Below are positions 9,034 through 17,588 of a stretch of DNA of 64,000 bases, one piece after another. This DNA is from CAWHXG01 sp963833235 (GTDB lineage: Bacteria > Pseudomonadota > Alphaproteobacteria > Rhodobacterales > Rhodobacteraceae): assembly GCA_963833235.1 (NCBI GenBank), contig CAWHXG010000001.1, positions 248,001-312,000 of the forward strand, given 5' to 3'. The position numbers were made by a program, and so were the translations under genes. The notes below the pieces were generated by a model that worked only from the letters and a program-made list of their open reading frames with translations, was not told the origin of the DNA and searched no databases. How positions within the stretch are numbered: the stretch's first letter is position 1; every line of letters starts with the position of its first letter.

Positions 9034-9570
9034 ATGGCGCGCGATACCCCTGACGCTTCGGGCCATCGCCTGACATCGCGGCTGACCCGGTTGGTTGACC
9101 GGGTCAGCCTTCTGCTTGCCTGGCTTGGCGGCATCCTTCTGTTCCTGATTATGCTGGTTACCTTCGCGGATGTGGCCGGGCGCAGCATCGACAGGCCCAT
9201 CGCGGGTGCCAAGGAGGCGACCGAGGTGATGCTAGCCATCCTGGTCTTTCTCCTGCTGCCTGTGGTCACGTGGCAGCGCGCCCATATCGTGATCGACCTT
9301 CTTGACGGGCTGGTGCCGCGGGGTTTGAAGGCGCCGCAAAGCCTAGCCGTCGATCTGCTCGGCGCCGTGGCCTGCGGCTATGCCGTGCCTGCCCTCGCAC
9401 GGCAGGCCCGTTCGGCCTTCGAATACGGCGACCGGGTCGCTTATATCGATCTGCCGATGGGTTGGGTGGTCAGCGGCATGACTGGACTGGTGGCGCTGAC
9501 GGCGCTTGCCTTTGCAGCTCTCGCAGTCCGCGAAATTGCGGCGATCCTGCGACCCGAGGCGCCGCAATGA
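9034..9570 (+). CDS. dctQ: TRAP transporter small permease (DctQ family)
   Basis: A 178-residue membrane protein with four predicted transmembrane helices, at roughly residues 23-45 (LLLAWLGGILLFLIMLVTF), 62-82, 98-118 and 145-165. The motif FADVAGRSI after helix 1 is typical of DctQ. It forms the membrane complex with the large subunit encoded directly downstream; the stop codon overlaps the dctM start (ATGA). An 18-bp gap separates it from dctP. Confidence 0.88.
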   Translation: MARDTPDASGHRLTSRLTRLVDRVSLLLAWLGGILLFLIMLVTFADVAGRSIDRPIAGAKEATEVMLAILVFLLLPVVTWQRAHIVIDLLDGLVPRGLKAPQSLAVDLLGAVACGYAVPALARQARSAFEYGDRVAYIDLPMGWVVSGMTGLVALTALAFAALAVREIAAILRPEAPQ

Positions 9571-10859
9571 TCGCGGCGCTGACCGGGTTCGGGGCACTGC
9601 TTGCGCTGATCTTCGCGAGGGTGCCCATAGCGCTGGCCCTCGGCACCGTCGGCGTCGTTGGCTTCGCCATGCTCACCGATTGGCGCCCTGCCATGGCCCT
9701 CGTCGGCCAGACGATGCGCGATTCCACGCTTTCATATTCGCTGAGCGTCATTCCGCTGTTCATCCTTATGGGCAATTTCCTGTCCTTCGCCGGGCTTTCG
9801 CGGGCGCTGTACCGATCCGCCTATTCCTTTGTCGGACACTTCCGAGGCGGTCTGGCAATCGCGACCGTTCTCGCCTGCGGCGGATTCTCCGCGCTCTGCG
9901 GTTCGTCGCTCGCCACGACGGCGACAATGGCCAAAGTGGCGATGCCTTCCATGCGCGAATACCGCTATGACGACCGGCTTGCGACCGGTGCGATCGCGGC
10001 GGGCGGCACACTCGGTATCCTGATCCCGCCGTCGGTAATCCTCGTGATCTACGGCATAATCACCGAGACCCATATCGGCAAGTTGTTCGCCGCGGGGTTG
10101 GTGCCCGGAATCCTGGCCCTGGCGCTCTATACCGCGGCCATCGCCTACATGACGTGGCGGTCCCCAGACATGGGGCCGCGAGGAGAAAGGCAGGGCAGTC
10201 TGGAGCGGCTTCATGCGCTGCGCGATGTCTGGGGGGTGGCGCTTTTGATCGTGGTGGTGATCGGCGGCATCTACGGGGGCTTCTTTACAGCGACCGAAGC
10301 GGCGGGCGTCGGCGCCTTCTTCGGATTTCTCTTTGCTATCACAAAGGGCGGCATGCGCCTGCCTCAGGTGGTCGAGGTTCTGCGCGAGACGGCCCAGACC
10401 ACCGCCGCGCTGTTCGCGGTGCTGATCGGAGCGATGCTATTTGCGCAGTTCGTGAATTTTTCGGGCGTGCACGCAACGCTCCTCGCATGGGTCGAAGGGC
10501 TCGACGTGGCGCCGCTGACGATCATAGCGCTCATTGTCGCGATCTACCTCGTGCTCGGCTGCCTTCTTGAAAGCCTGTCGATGATCCTGCTGACCGTGCC
10601 GCTGTTCTTTCCGATCGTGGTCGCACTAGGTTACGACCCGGTCTGGTTCGGCATCGTCGTCGTGATCGCAGTCGAAATCGGGCTGATCACGCCGCCTGTG
10701 GGCGTGAACGTATTCGTGCTGAAATCCGTGGCCCCGGACGTGCCGACCGGCACAATCTTTCGCGGTGTCTTTCCCTTCTGGATCGCCGATCTGGTGCGGG
10801 TGGCGATCGTCGTCCTGCTGCCCGGAATGGTGATGTTTCTTCCCAACTGGCTCTATTGA
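9567..10859 (+). CDS. dctM: TRAP transporter large permease (DctM family)
   Basis: A 430-residue integral membrane protein with about 12 hydrophobic segments, the sodium-coupled transport subunit of the TRAP system. Marker stretches are VIPLFILMGNFLSFAGLS (around residue 55), GTLGILIPPSVILVIYGI (around residue 150) and the C-terminal GLITPPVGVNVFVLK. Start ATG 9567 overlaps dctQ by four bases and gives the usual N-terminus of the family; the frame is open further upstream, but that stretch is inside dctQ. Only 3 bp separate it from the acyl-CoA synthetase gene, so import and activation are probably co-transcribed. Confidence 0.92.
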   Translation: MIAALTGFGALLALIFARVPIALALGTVGVVGFAMLTDWRPAMALVGQTMRDSTLSYSLSVIPLFILMGNFLSFAGLSRALYRSAYSFVGHFRGGLAIATVLACGGFSALCGSSLATTATMAKVAMPSMREYRYDDRLATGAIAAGGTLGILIPPSVILVIYGIITETHIGKLFAAGLVPGILALALYTAAIAYMTWRSPDMGPRGERQGSLERLHALRDVWGVALLIVVVIGGIYGGFFTATEAAGVGAFFGFLFAITKGGMRLPQVVEVLRETAQTTAALFAVLIGAMLFAQFVNFSGVHATLLAWVEGLDVAPLTIIALIVAIYLVLGCLLESLSMILLTVPLFFPIVVALGYDPVWFGIVVVIAVEIGLITPPVGVNVFVLKSVAPDVPTGTIFRGVFPFWIADLVRVAIVVLLPGMVMFLPNWLY

Positions 10860-10862
10860 CCG

Positions 10863-12404
10863 ATGTCCGCACCCGTCACCGACTGGCCCCGATACCATGC
10901 CCGCCGCGCGCCCGAACGCCTTGCGCTAGTCGACCTGCACAGCGGTCGGCGGCACAATTGGCGCACCTTCGACGGCCGGATCGACGCCCTGTCGTCAGGG
11001 ATGCAGGCGTGCCACAGGATCGGCCGGGGCGATCGAGTGGCGGTGTTGATGCGCAATTCCATCGACGTCTTCACGATCCAGTTCGCCTGCTGGCGGCTCG
11101 GCGCGATCTTTGTGCCGCTGAACTGGCGCCTGACCCGGCGCGAACTGACCGAGATCTGCGCCGACTGCTCGCCGAAACTGCTGATCGCCGGACCCGAATA
11201 CCACGAGGTGGCCGCCGCGGCGCTTCCCCCCGGGACAGCCTGCTTGCCTTTCGATGATGGTGCCGCGGGGCTTTTCGAAGACCTTGCGGGGGCCACGGTG
11301 CCCGGTCCTGCCCCGCTGCGCCTGAACCATGACGACCTAGCCGCGATCATTTATACCTCAGGCACGACCGGCCGCCCGAAAGGCGCGCTGATCACTCATG
11401 GCATGGTGTTCTGGAACGCCGTCAACCTCGGCCTTCCGAGCCAAGTGGACCGCGCAACCGTGCACCTTACGGTGCTGCCGCTGTTTCATACTGCGGGGCT
11501 CAACGCTTATGGCAATGTCGTTGTCCACGCCGGCGGCGTGAACGTGGTCATGCGCGAATTCGACCCGGGCCGGATGCTTCACGTCATCTCGGATGCGGAT
11601 CTTGGCATCACCCATACCTACATGGTGCCCTCCGGCTACCAGTTCATGCTCGACTGCACCGACTTCGCGCGCGCTGACCTTTCCCGTTTGCGTATCGCGG
11701 GAACCGGCGGTTCGCCCTGCTCTCGCGCCCTGCTCAAGGTTTGGGCGGACCGTGGCGTGGCCCTTCAGCAAGGCTACGGCATGACCGAGACAAGCCCGAC
11801 GGTCATGCTGCTCGACACCGAGCGAGCCATCGCGAAACTGGGCTCCGCGGGCCTTCCGGCCCTGCACACAGAGGTGCGGCTGGTGGACGAACGCGGAGCC
11901 CGGATCGACAGGCCCGACGTCACCGGCGAGATCCAGGTGCGGGGGCCCAACGTGACACCGGGCTACTGGAACGCACCAGACGTAACGGCAGATGCTTTCG
12001 CCGACGACGGTTGGTTCCGCACCGGCGACGCAGCCCACTGCGATGCTGATGGGTTCTATTTTATCGTGGACCGCTGGAAAGATATCTACATTTCCGGTGG
12101 CGAAAACGTGTCGCCTGCTGAGGTGGAGCATGTTCTTCAGGCGCTGCCCGAGATCGCCGAGGCTGCGGTGATCGGCGTGCCTGACAATCGTTGGGGCGAG
12201 GTTGGACAGGCGGTCCTCGCGCTGCGCGAAGGCGCAACATTGAGTACCGAGGCAGTCATCAGCCACTGCCGTCGCCATCTCGCGGGCTACAAAATCCCTA
12301 GACACGTCCGCTTCGCGCCGCAACTGCCGCGCACAGCCTCGGGCAAGGTTCAGAAACACGTTCTTCGCGCGCAATACGACGCGGCGGAAAGTAAGGAGAT
12401 GTGA
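10863..12404 (+). CDS. AMP-forming acyl-CoA synthetase
   Basis: A 513-residue ANL-superfamily ligase that adenylates a carboxylic acid and transfers it to CoA. The P-loop-like AMP motif YTSGTTGRPKGAL is at about residues 164-176, QQGYGMTETSP near residue 303, the ribose-binding WFRTGDAAHCD near residue 382, the hinge region VDRWKDIYISGGENV near residue 402, and the catalytic lysine near the C-terminus in ASGKVQKHVLR. Because the preceding genes encode an acid importer, this is the likely first intracellular step of the pathway. Substrate cannot be read from sequence. Confidence 0.9.
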   Translation: MSAPVTDWPRYHARRAPERLALVDLHSGRRHNWRTFDGRIDALSSGMQACHRIGRGDRVAVLMRNSIDVFTIQFACWRLGAIFVPLNWRLTRRELTEICADCSPKLLIAGPEYHEVAAAALPPGTACLPFDDGAAGLFEDLAGATVPGPAPLRLNHDDLAAIIYTSGTTGRPKGALITHGMVFWNAVNLGLPSQVDRATVHLTVLPLFHTAGLNAYGNVVVHAGGVNVVMREFDPGRMLHVISDADLGITHTYMVPSGYQFMLDCTDFARADLSRLRIAGTGGSPCSRALLKVWADRGVALQQGYGMTETSPTVMLLDTERAIAKLGSAGLPALHTEVRLVDERGARIDRPDVTGEIQVRGPNVTPGYWNAPDVTADAFADDGWFRTGDAAHCDADGFYFIVDRWKDIYISGGENVSPAEVEHVLQALPEIAEAAVIGVPDNRWGEVGQAVLALREGATLSTEAVISHCRRHLAGYKIPRHVRFAPQLPRTASGKVQKHVLRAQYDAAESKEM

Positions 12405-12406
12405 CG

Positions 12407-13636
12407 ATGTTAGACATCCTGTCAGTGTCCGATCGGACGCGCACCCTGAGACTGAGGCTGCTCGACTTCATGGATAGGCAAATCTATCCCAACGAAGCGC
12501 GGTACTACCGGGAGGCGGCGGAACTTGGCCCATGGAAGGTCTACCCGGTGGTCGAGGAGCTCAAGCCTCTGGCGCGAGAGGCGGGGCTGTGGAACCTTTT
12601 CCTGCCTGACAGCGAACACGGCGCAGGCTTGACCAATCTCGACTACGCACCGCTTTGCGAGATCATGGGCCGCTCCCATCTCGCCCCAGAGGTCTTCAAC
12701 TGCTCCGCGCCGGATACCGGAAACATGGAGGTCATCGCACGGTACGGCACGAAGGAGCATCAGGAAAAGTGGCTGCAACCGCTACTGGAGGGCCGAATTC
12801 GATCCTGTTTCGCCATGACGGAGCCCGCAGTCGCCTCTTCGGATGCCACGAACATTGAGGCCTCGATCGTGCGAGACGGTGGCGAATACGTTATCAACGG
12901 TCATAAGTGGTACACGACGAACGCCACAGATCCGCGTTGCAAGATCTGTATCTTCATGGGGAAGACAGATCCCGACAATCCCGACCGTCACAAGCAGCAA
13001 TCAATGATCCTCGTGCCGATGGACACGCCTGGTGTGCGCGTGATCAGGCCGTTACCTGTATTTGGTTATTTCGGTGTGCCCGATCGAGCCTCAGAAGTCG
13101 AGTTCACGAATGTACGTGTGCCGGTCTCAAATATGCTCCTCGGCGAAGGGCGGGGTTTCGAAATTGCGCAGGGACGCCTAGGGCCTGGGCGCATCCATCA
13201 CTGCATGCGGTTGATCGGACTGGCTGAACGCTGTCTTGAGAAGATGTGCGCCCGCACCAAGAGCCGCACCACTTTCGGACAAACCGTTGCGAGCCAAACC
13301 GTTACGCAGGAACGTATTGCGGAGGCCCGTATTCGGATTGAGCAGGCTCGTCTCTTGACACTGAAAACGGCACACATGATGGACACGGTCGGAAACCGTG
13401 AGGCGCGCGCGGAAATCGCTATGATCAAGGTGGCCGTCCCTCAGATGGCCTGCGATGTCATTGACTGGGCGATCCAAGCTCATGGCGGCGGGGGCACTTC
13501 GGACGACTTCGGGCTCGCGGTCGCCTATGCCACCGCGCGTTTGCTGCGGCTCGCAGATGGTCCGGACGAAGTGCACCGCAACCTGATCGCGCGGCTAGAA
13601 CTGAAGCGGCAGAGCCGGCCGGAAAATGTGTCATGA
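12407..13636 (+). CDS. Acyl-CoA dehydrogenase, ACAD10/11-like
   Basis: A 409-residue flavoenzyme. ATG 12407 is preferred to a GTG at 12401 because AAGGAG lies 8 bp upstream of the ATG. It reads very like the dehydrogenase domain of human ACAD11: PEVFNCSAPDTGNMEVI, FAMTEPAVASSDATN, RHKQQSMILVPMDTPGV, GEGRGFEIAQGRLGPGRIH and LRLADGPDEVH. In ACAD10/11 and the bacterial LvaC group this domain acts on 4-phosphoacyl-CoA made by a kinase domain, and a separate kinase homologue is encoded at 1697. An ordinary alpha,beta-desaturating role is the alternative. It follows the ligase gene by two bases and overlaps the next gene by four. Confidence 0.87.
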   Translation: MLDILSVSDRTRTLRLRLLDFMDRQIYPNEARYYREAAELGPWKVYPVVEELKPLAREAGLWNLFLPDSEHGAGLTNLDYAPLCEIMGRSHLAPEVFNCSAPDTGNMEVIARYGTKEHQEKWLQPLLEGRIRSCFAMTEPAVASSDATNIEASIVRDGGEYVINGHKWYTTNATDPRCKICIFMGKTDPDNPDRHKQQSMILVPMDTPGVRVIRPLPVFGYFGVPDRASEVEFTNVRVPVSNMLLGEGRGFEIAQGRLGPGRIHHCMRLIGLAERCLEKMCARTKSRTTFGQTVASQTVTQERIAEARIRIEQARLLTLKTAHMMDTVGNREARAEIAMIKVAVPQMACDVIDWAIQAHGGGGTSDDFGLAVAYATARLLRLADGPDEVHRNLIARLELKRQSRPENVS

Positions 13637-14457
13637 CGTGCCCCCTGCCCGAGACTGCCACTCTTGCATTGGAGCCCGGGCCTGAGGGCTGGCTAACGGT
13701 CTGGCTCGACGATCCGGCACGCCGCAACCCGCTGACCGCAGAGCGGGTGGCGGAACTAGCGAAGGTCGTGTCAGCGATAGCAGCTCGCTCAGACCTGCGC
13801 GGCATTGTGATCCGGGGACGCGGAGGAGTCTTCTCGGCAGGCGGCGACCTGCGGATGCTGCGCTCCGCGGCCGAGGGCCACTTGTCCGAGGAGGACCTGC
13901 TCGCGGCGAGCCGTGCAATGGGCGCGCTGCTCGATGCCGTCGCAGCCCTGCCCCAGTACACGGTCATGGCTGTGGAAGGTGCCGCGATGGCGGGGGGCTG
14001 CGGCCTCGCGGCCGCTGGCGACTTAGTGTTGGCCGAGGAGGGCGCGACCTTCGCCTTCTCTGAAACCCGGATCGGGCTCGTCCCGGCTCAGATTGCGCCT
14101 ACTGTCATTGCACGGCTAGGCTTGCGGGAGGCCCGGCGCCTCCTGCTTCTGGGCGCGCGCCTCACCGCTCGAGAGGCTGCCACCGTCGGATTGGTTGACC
14201 GCGTGGTTCCAAATGGCGACACGCTCGACGCCGCGTTGGACCAGATCCGCATGGACGTTGCTCGCGCAGCGCCCGGCGCTGTAGCCGCAACTAAAGCGCT
14301 CCTGCGCACTTTGCCAGATCTCGCGCCTGAAGCTCGGGTTGAGCACGCCGCAGGAGTCTTCGCGGCGTGCTTCGCGAGCGCCGAAGCCGCGGAGGGCGTG
14401 GCGAGCTTCTTCGAGAAACGTGTCCCCCTGTGGGCCGGGACGGATACGCCACAATGA
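13633..14457 (+). CDS. Enoyl-CoA hydratase/isomerase family protein
   Basis: A 274-residue crotonase-fold protein. The CoA-binding and oxyanion-hole segments are visible as GVFSAGGDLRML near residue 58 and GAAMAGGCGLAAAGDLVLA near residue 117; the usual region for the catalytic glutamates reads FAFSETRIGLVPAQIAP. C-terminal trimerisation helices are present and length is normal. Start ATG 13633 overlaps the dehydrogenase stop. It probably hydrates or isomerises the unsaturated acyl-CoA made by its neighbours. In the atu/liu-type terpene and leucine pathways a crotonase acts on the carboxylated product, which would fit here. Confidence 0.86.
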   Translation: MTCPLPETATLALEPGPEGWLTVWLDDPARRNPLTAERVAELAKVVSAIAARSDLRGIVIRGRGGVFSAGGDLRMLRSAAEGHLSEEDLLAASRAMGALLDAVAALPQYTVMAVEGAAMAGGCGLAAAGDLVLAEEGATFAFSETRIGLVPAQIAPTVIARLGLREARRLLLLGARLTAREAATVGLVDRVVPNGDTLDAALDQIRMDVARAAPGAVAATKALLRTLPDLAPEARVEHAAGVFAACFASAEAAEGVASFFEKRVPLWAGTDTPQ

Positions 14458-15263
14458 GAGATCCGATGAAGACTCAGTTCGACTATAAGGGCACTTGCGT
14501 CTTCGTGGTCGGCGGCACCAGCGGTATCAATCTCGGCGTCGCCCAAGCTTTTGCTGAGGCCGGGGCGCAGCTGGGCGTGGCTAGTCGTCGGCCCGAGAAA
14601 GTCCATGCCGCAGTGGCACAGCTTGGCTCGGCGACCGGCCCCGCCCTCGGCTATACCTTCGACGTACGCGACGCCCCGGCGGTCGAGGCCGCGCTTGCAG
14701 CGTTCGCGAGCGAGACCGGCGGGATCGACGTCCTGGTCTCAGGTGCTGCAGGCAACTTCCCGGTAGAGGCGCGCGATCTCAGCGTTAACGGCTTCAAGGC
14801 GGTGGTAGATATCGATCTTCTGGGTACATTCCATGTCATGAAAGCTGCATACTCCCACATGCGCCGCCCCGGTGGCAGCCTCATCAACATCTCCGCGCCT
14901 CAAGCCTTCCTTCCGATGTCGCATCAGGTTCATGTCTGCGCCGCCAAGGCCGGAGTCGACATGGTCACGCGTTGCTTGGCGATCGAATGGGGCCCAGAGG
15001 GGCTGCGCGTGAACAGTGTCGTACCCGGCCCCATCGACGGGACGGAGGGCATGGACCGGCTCGCTCCGGAAGGGCCTCTGCGCGATGCGTTGGCAGCCGA
15101 TGTTCCGCAGCGTCGGCTTGGTAAGCCTGCCGACGTGGCTAGGCTCTGCCTCTATCTCGGCTCGGAGGCGGCGGATTACATCAACGGGCAGGTAATTGCG
15201 GCTGATGGCGGCTGGGCGCTGACCGGGGCCCGGATGCCCCTTGCCACGGCAGCGCCGCGATGA
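14454..15263 (+). CDS. SDR oxidoreductase, peroxisomal-type 2,4-dienoyl-CoA reductase-like
   Basis: A Rossmann-fold SDR of about 269 residues. The start at ATG 14454 overlaps the previous stop (ATGA); ATG 14466 is an equally possible alternative, giving MKTQFDYKG. The nucleotide loop is VVGGTSGINLG. Segments AAGNFPVEA, VHVCAAKAGVDMVTR, EWGPEGLRVNSVVPGPIDGTEGM and the C-terminal IAADGGWALTG match the SPS19/DECR2 branch, in which the classical Tyr of YxxxK is replaced (here Val at that position) and a different tyrosine serves. These enzymes reduce 2,4-dienoyl-CoA with NADPH. Together with the OYE-type reductase at the window start, it suggests an unsaturated acid substrate. Confidence 0.83.
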   Translation: MRDPMKTQFDYKGTCVFVVGGTSGINLGVAQAFAEAGAQLGVASRRPEKVHAAVAQLGSATGPALGYTFDVRDAPAVEAALAAFASETGGIDVLVSGAAGNFPVEARDLSVNGFKAVVDIDLLGTFHVMKAAYSHMRRPGGSLINISAPQAFLPMSHQVHVCAAKAGVDMVTRCLAIEWGPEGLRVNSVVPGPIDGTEGMDRLAPEGPLRDALAADVPQRRLGKPADVARLCLYLGSEAADYINGQVIAADGGWALTGARMPLATAAPR

Positions 15264-16120
15264 GTTGGGACAGCATCACCCTCCACCGCTCGGACGGCGT
15301 CGCCATCTTGACCCTGTCTCGGCCCGAGATGCTCAATGCATTCTCCATGACTATGGGACAGGAGCTTCTTGCGGTGCTCGATGAGGCCGATGCCGATGAC
15401 GCCATACGTGCGCTGATCGTGACCGGGGACGGCCGGGCCTTCTGCGCCGGGATGGATCTGAACGGCACGGGCAACGTCTTTTGCATAGACGAGACCGTGG
15501 ATCCCGATGGCCCTGAGGGTACCCGAATTCGCGATCTCGGCGGGCTTGTGACGTTGAGGTTATTCCGGATGAAGAAGCCCGTGATCGCGGCAATCAACGG
15601 TGCTGCCGTCGGTGTCGGCGCCACGATGACATTACCCATGGACGCCCGCGTCCTTTCGGAGAAGGCGCGGATCGGCTTCGTCTTCGCGCGCATCGGCGTG
15701 ACGCTAGAGAGCTGTTCGAGCTGGTTCCTTCCTCGAGCCGTTGGCATGGAAACCGCGCTCGATTGGGCACTCTCAGGGCGCATCGTCGAAGCGCCGGAGG
15801 CCCGGGCCGAGGGCTTCGCCCGGCATCTCGTTCCCCCCGGCTATCTCATGGACCGCGCAGCGGAGATCGCGCAGCGGTTCACCCAGGGCACGGCGCCGGT
15901 CTCGGTCGCCGCGAACCGGCAATTGCTTTGGAGGATGGCTGCGGCGCGCCACCCGATGGAAGCGCATCGCGCCGAAACCCAGACGATGCTGGACACAAGC
16001 GCCACCGACGGGCGTGAGGGAATAGCGGCTTTCCTTGCCAAGCGCGCACCGGTTTTTGCTGGACGGGTATCTACCGATATGCCGCGCGGAATCGACTGGG
16101 ACAGCGAACCGCCTTATTGA
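15260..16120 (+). CDS. Crotonase/enoyl-CoA hydratase family protein
   Basis: A 286-residue second crotonase, with RAFCAGMDLNGTGNVF near residue 57 and AINGAAVGVGATMTLPMD near residue 112 as the CoA-binding and oxyanion-hole segments, and FVFARIGVTLESCSSWFLPRAVG following. It carries a longer insertion after the first motif than the paralogue at 13633, as in the group often annotated crotonase/enoyl-CoA hydratase. It overlaps the SDR stop by four bases and is the last gene of the catabolic run. Just after its stop, AGCCCGGGCT (within 16136-16150) is a palindrome without a T tract. Confidence 0.86.
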   Translation: MSWDSITLHRSDGVAILTLSRPEMLNAFSMTMGQELLAVLDEADADDAIRALIVTGDGRAFCAGMDLNGTGNVFCIDETVDPDGPEGTRIRDLGGLVTLRLFRMKKPVIAAINGAAVGVGATMTLPMDARVLSEKARIGFVFARIGVTLESCSSWFLPRAVGMETALDWALSGRIVEAPEARAEGFARHLVPPGYLMDRAAEIAQRFTQGTAPVSVAANRQLLWRMAAARHPMEAHRAETQTMLDTSATDGREGIAAFLAKRAPVFAGRVSTDMPRGIDWDSEPPY

Positions 16121-16179
16121 CCGAACAAGCCCTGAGCCCGGGCTGGCAGATTAATTCGAGCTAGCGCCTGCTAGGACAG

Positions 16180-16330
16180 TTAGAACTCGAGGCCGAGGTG
16201 GCCGACCTCCCGCGCGGCCCCCTCGAAGGTCGCTGGGTCGATGTTGGCCGTGGCGATATCTAAAGCGGAGGCTCCCATATCTTTCGGCAGATTGCGCCGC
16301 CAACGGCGCGCTTGCGCTTGGGACTGCGAT
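16180..16330 (-). pseudogene. Short C-terminal gene remnant at island edge
   Basis: Minus-strand reading ends RRNLPKDMGASAL ... AREVGHLGLEF followed by TAA at 16180-16182. It has high third-position GC like a real gene end, but no start or preceding domain; the frame is not sustained beyond about 16330. I do not recognise the family. It may be the stump of a gene cut when the mobile region was inserted. Confidence 0.25.
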
Positions 16331-16351
16331 AGGCGAAGGGGAAAATCGTTT

Positions 16352-17056
16352 CTAAGTAGCGAGCCTCGACAAAAGGTTCCTTACGTTCGACGCATGCCAT
16401 CGCCCGCCCCGCCGGGTCATCATGCCCCGAGCGTTAAGCGCATCCGCCAAAGCTCGCAAAGTGGTGTGGCCGTCCGTCCTCAGCGCCTCGACCACGGGCT
16501 GCAGCGCCTCGGCATGCTCGTCTGCGTTCTGACGAACCGCCCCACGCAACGCCGCCGCGCCCTTCGCAGCCCGCCTAAGCGCAGCGGCACCGTTAGGATT
16601 GCCCAACCTCACCCCACGCGCCTTGGCGGCCGCCAAGGCCTCCTTCGTTCGCCGCGAGATCGCCTCGCGCTCCTGCTGCGCGACCAGCGCCATGATGCCC
16701 ACCGTCAGATCATTGGCCTCAGGCATGTCGCAAGCCACGAAGCTGACGCCGGCGTCCCGGAGCGTGAGCAGGAAGGCCGCATTCCTACCCAGGCGGTCGA
16801 GCTTCGCGATGACCAGCGTTGCACCCGTGATCCGCGCCAGCTGCAGCGCCTTCTCCAGTTCCGGCCGGTCGTTCTTCCGCCCGCTTTCGACCTCGGTGAA
16901 CCGCGCCAGGATCGTCCCGCCCTTAGTCGCCGCGTAGTCGTCAATCGCCTTCCGCTGCGCCTCGAGGCCCAGCCCGGACTTCCCCTGTCGTGCCGTCGAG
17001 ACACGCTCGTAGGCCACCAGCTTCGGATTTGGGGCAGTATCCCTGACTATGTACAC
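16352..17056 (-). CDS. Serine recombinase (resolvase/invertase family)
   Basis: A 234-residue site-specific recombinase. The N-terminal catalytic domain has the active-site serine in VAYERVSTARQ (Ser20 if the GTG at 17054-17056 is used), then LGLEAQRKAIDDY, the LDRLGRN arginine motif near residue 87 and the long E-helix LVAQQEREAISRRTKEAL. The C-terminus ends in a helix-turn-helix-like segment, LRALADALNARGMMTRRGGRWHASNV. This architecture is that of small resolvases/invertases carried by transposons and plasmids. A near-perfect inverted repeat (17051-17088) overlaps its start and could be its crossover or operator site. No transposase is present nearby. Confidence 0.9.
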   Translation of the reverse strand: MYIVRDTAPNPKLVAYERVSTARQGKSGLGLEAQRKAIDDYAATKGGTILARFTEVESGRKNDRPELEKALQLARITGATLVIAKLDRLGRNAAFLLTLRDAGVSFVACDMPEANDLTVGIMALVAQQEREAISRRTKEALAAAKARGVRLGNPNGAAALRRAAKGAAALRGAVRQNADEHAEALQPVVEALRTDGHTTLRALADALNARGMMTRRGGRWHASNVRNLLSRLAT

Positions 17057-17088
17057 ACCTGCGTAACGTTGGTTGCGCAGGTCTGTAC
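17051..17088. repeat. Inverted repeat overlapping the serine recombinase start (candidate res site/operator)
   Basis: Arms GTACACACCTGCGT (17051-17064) and GCGCAGGTCTGTAC (17075-17088) are inverted repeats with two mismatches across 14 bp, separated by 10 bp. Position at the recombinase start suggests a recombination or autoregulatory site. Confidence 0.45.
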
Positions 17089-17588
17089 CGTAGATGCGGC
17101 GGGCAAGTGTACGAGGAACATCTGATCAGGTTCAGCTGTCGTTCCGGCCGGACTGGCTTCCTAGCAGTGGACAGGTCGATAGCATCCGTTGCTGCAGCCA
17201 CCTGTTGCCGAAAGGCTTTGTCTCTGTGCCTGGAACGGGTTGGCGGTAGTGGCCGCAGAGGTCCGCTTCGAGCCCAAGGCGACCTGAGTCTTTCGCGCTG
17301 CTTTGTTCAAACGGCGGAGAGCCAACTTTTGCTGCAAGCGCGCTCTCATCCAGGCTCCACTGCGGAAGCGGACATTCCGCCAGGCCCAGCCGCCGGACCC
17401 AGAGCGATCGACAGCCTATCGAGCTGACCTCCCGTGTTGCCTCACCGTTCGGTGCCCCATGTTGAATGTTGACATCGTCGCCGCCGACAGTATACACACT
17501 ACTACCTTATGACCGGTGCTCCCTGACCTGGCCTTAGTCGCCTCGTTACAGCCCGGTCTTCTAATTTTCGGGCATTGCCGCATCACCA
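17089..17588. other. Gene-free stretch
   Basis: About 500 bp between the recombinase and the Abi-family gene. I see no convincing coding frame, tRNA or repeat array; short open frames here lack the codon bias of the neighbouring genes. Confidence 0.5.

Noticed and set aside
16136..16150. AGCCCGGGCT palindrome after the catabolic operon as a terminator
   Set aside because: The stem is short and has no T tract; not strong enough to call.
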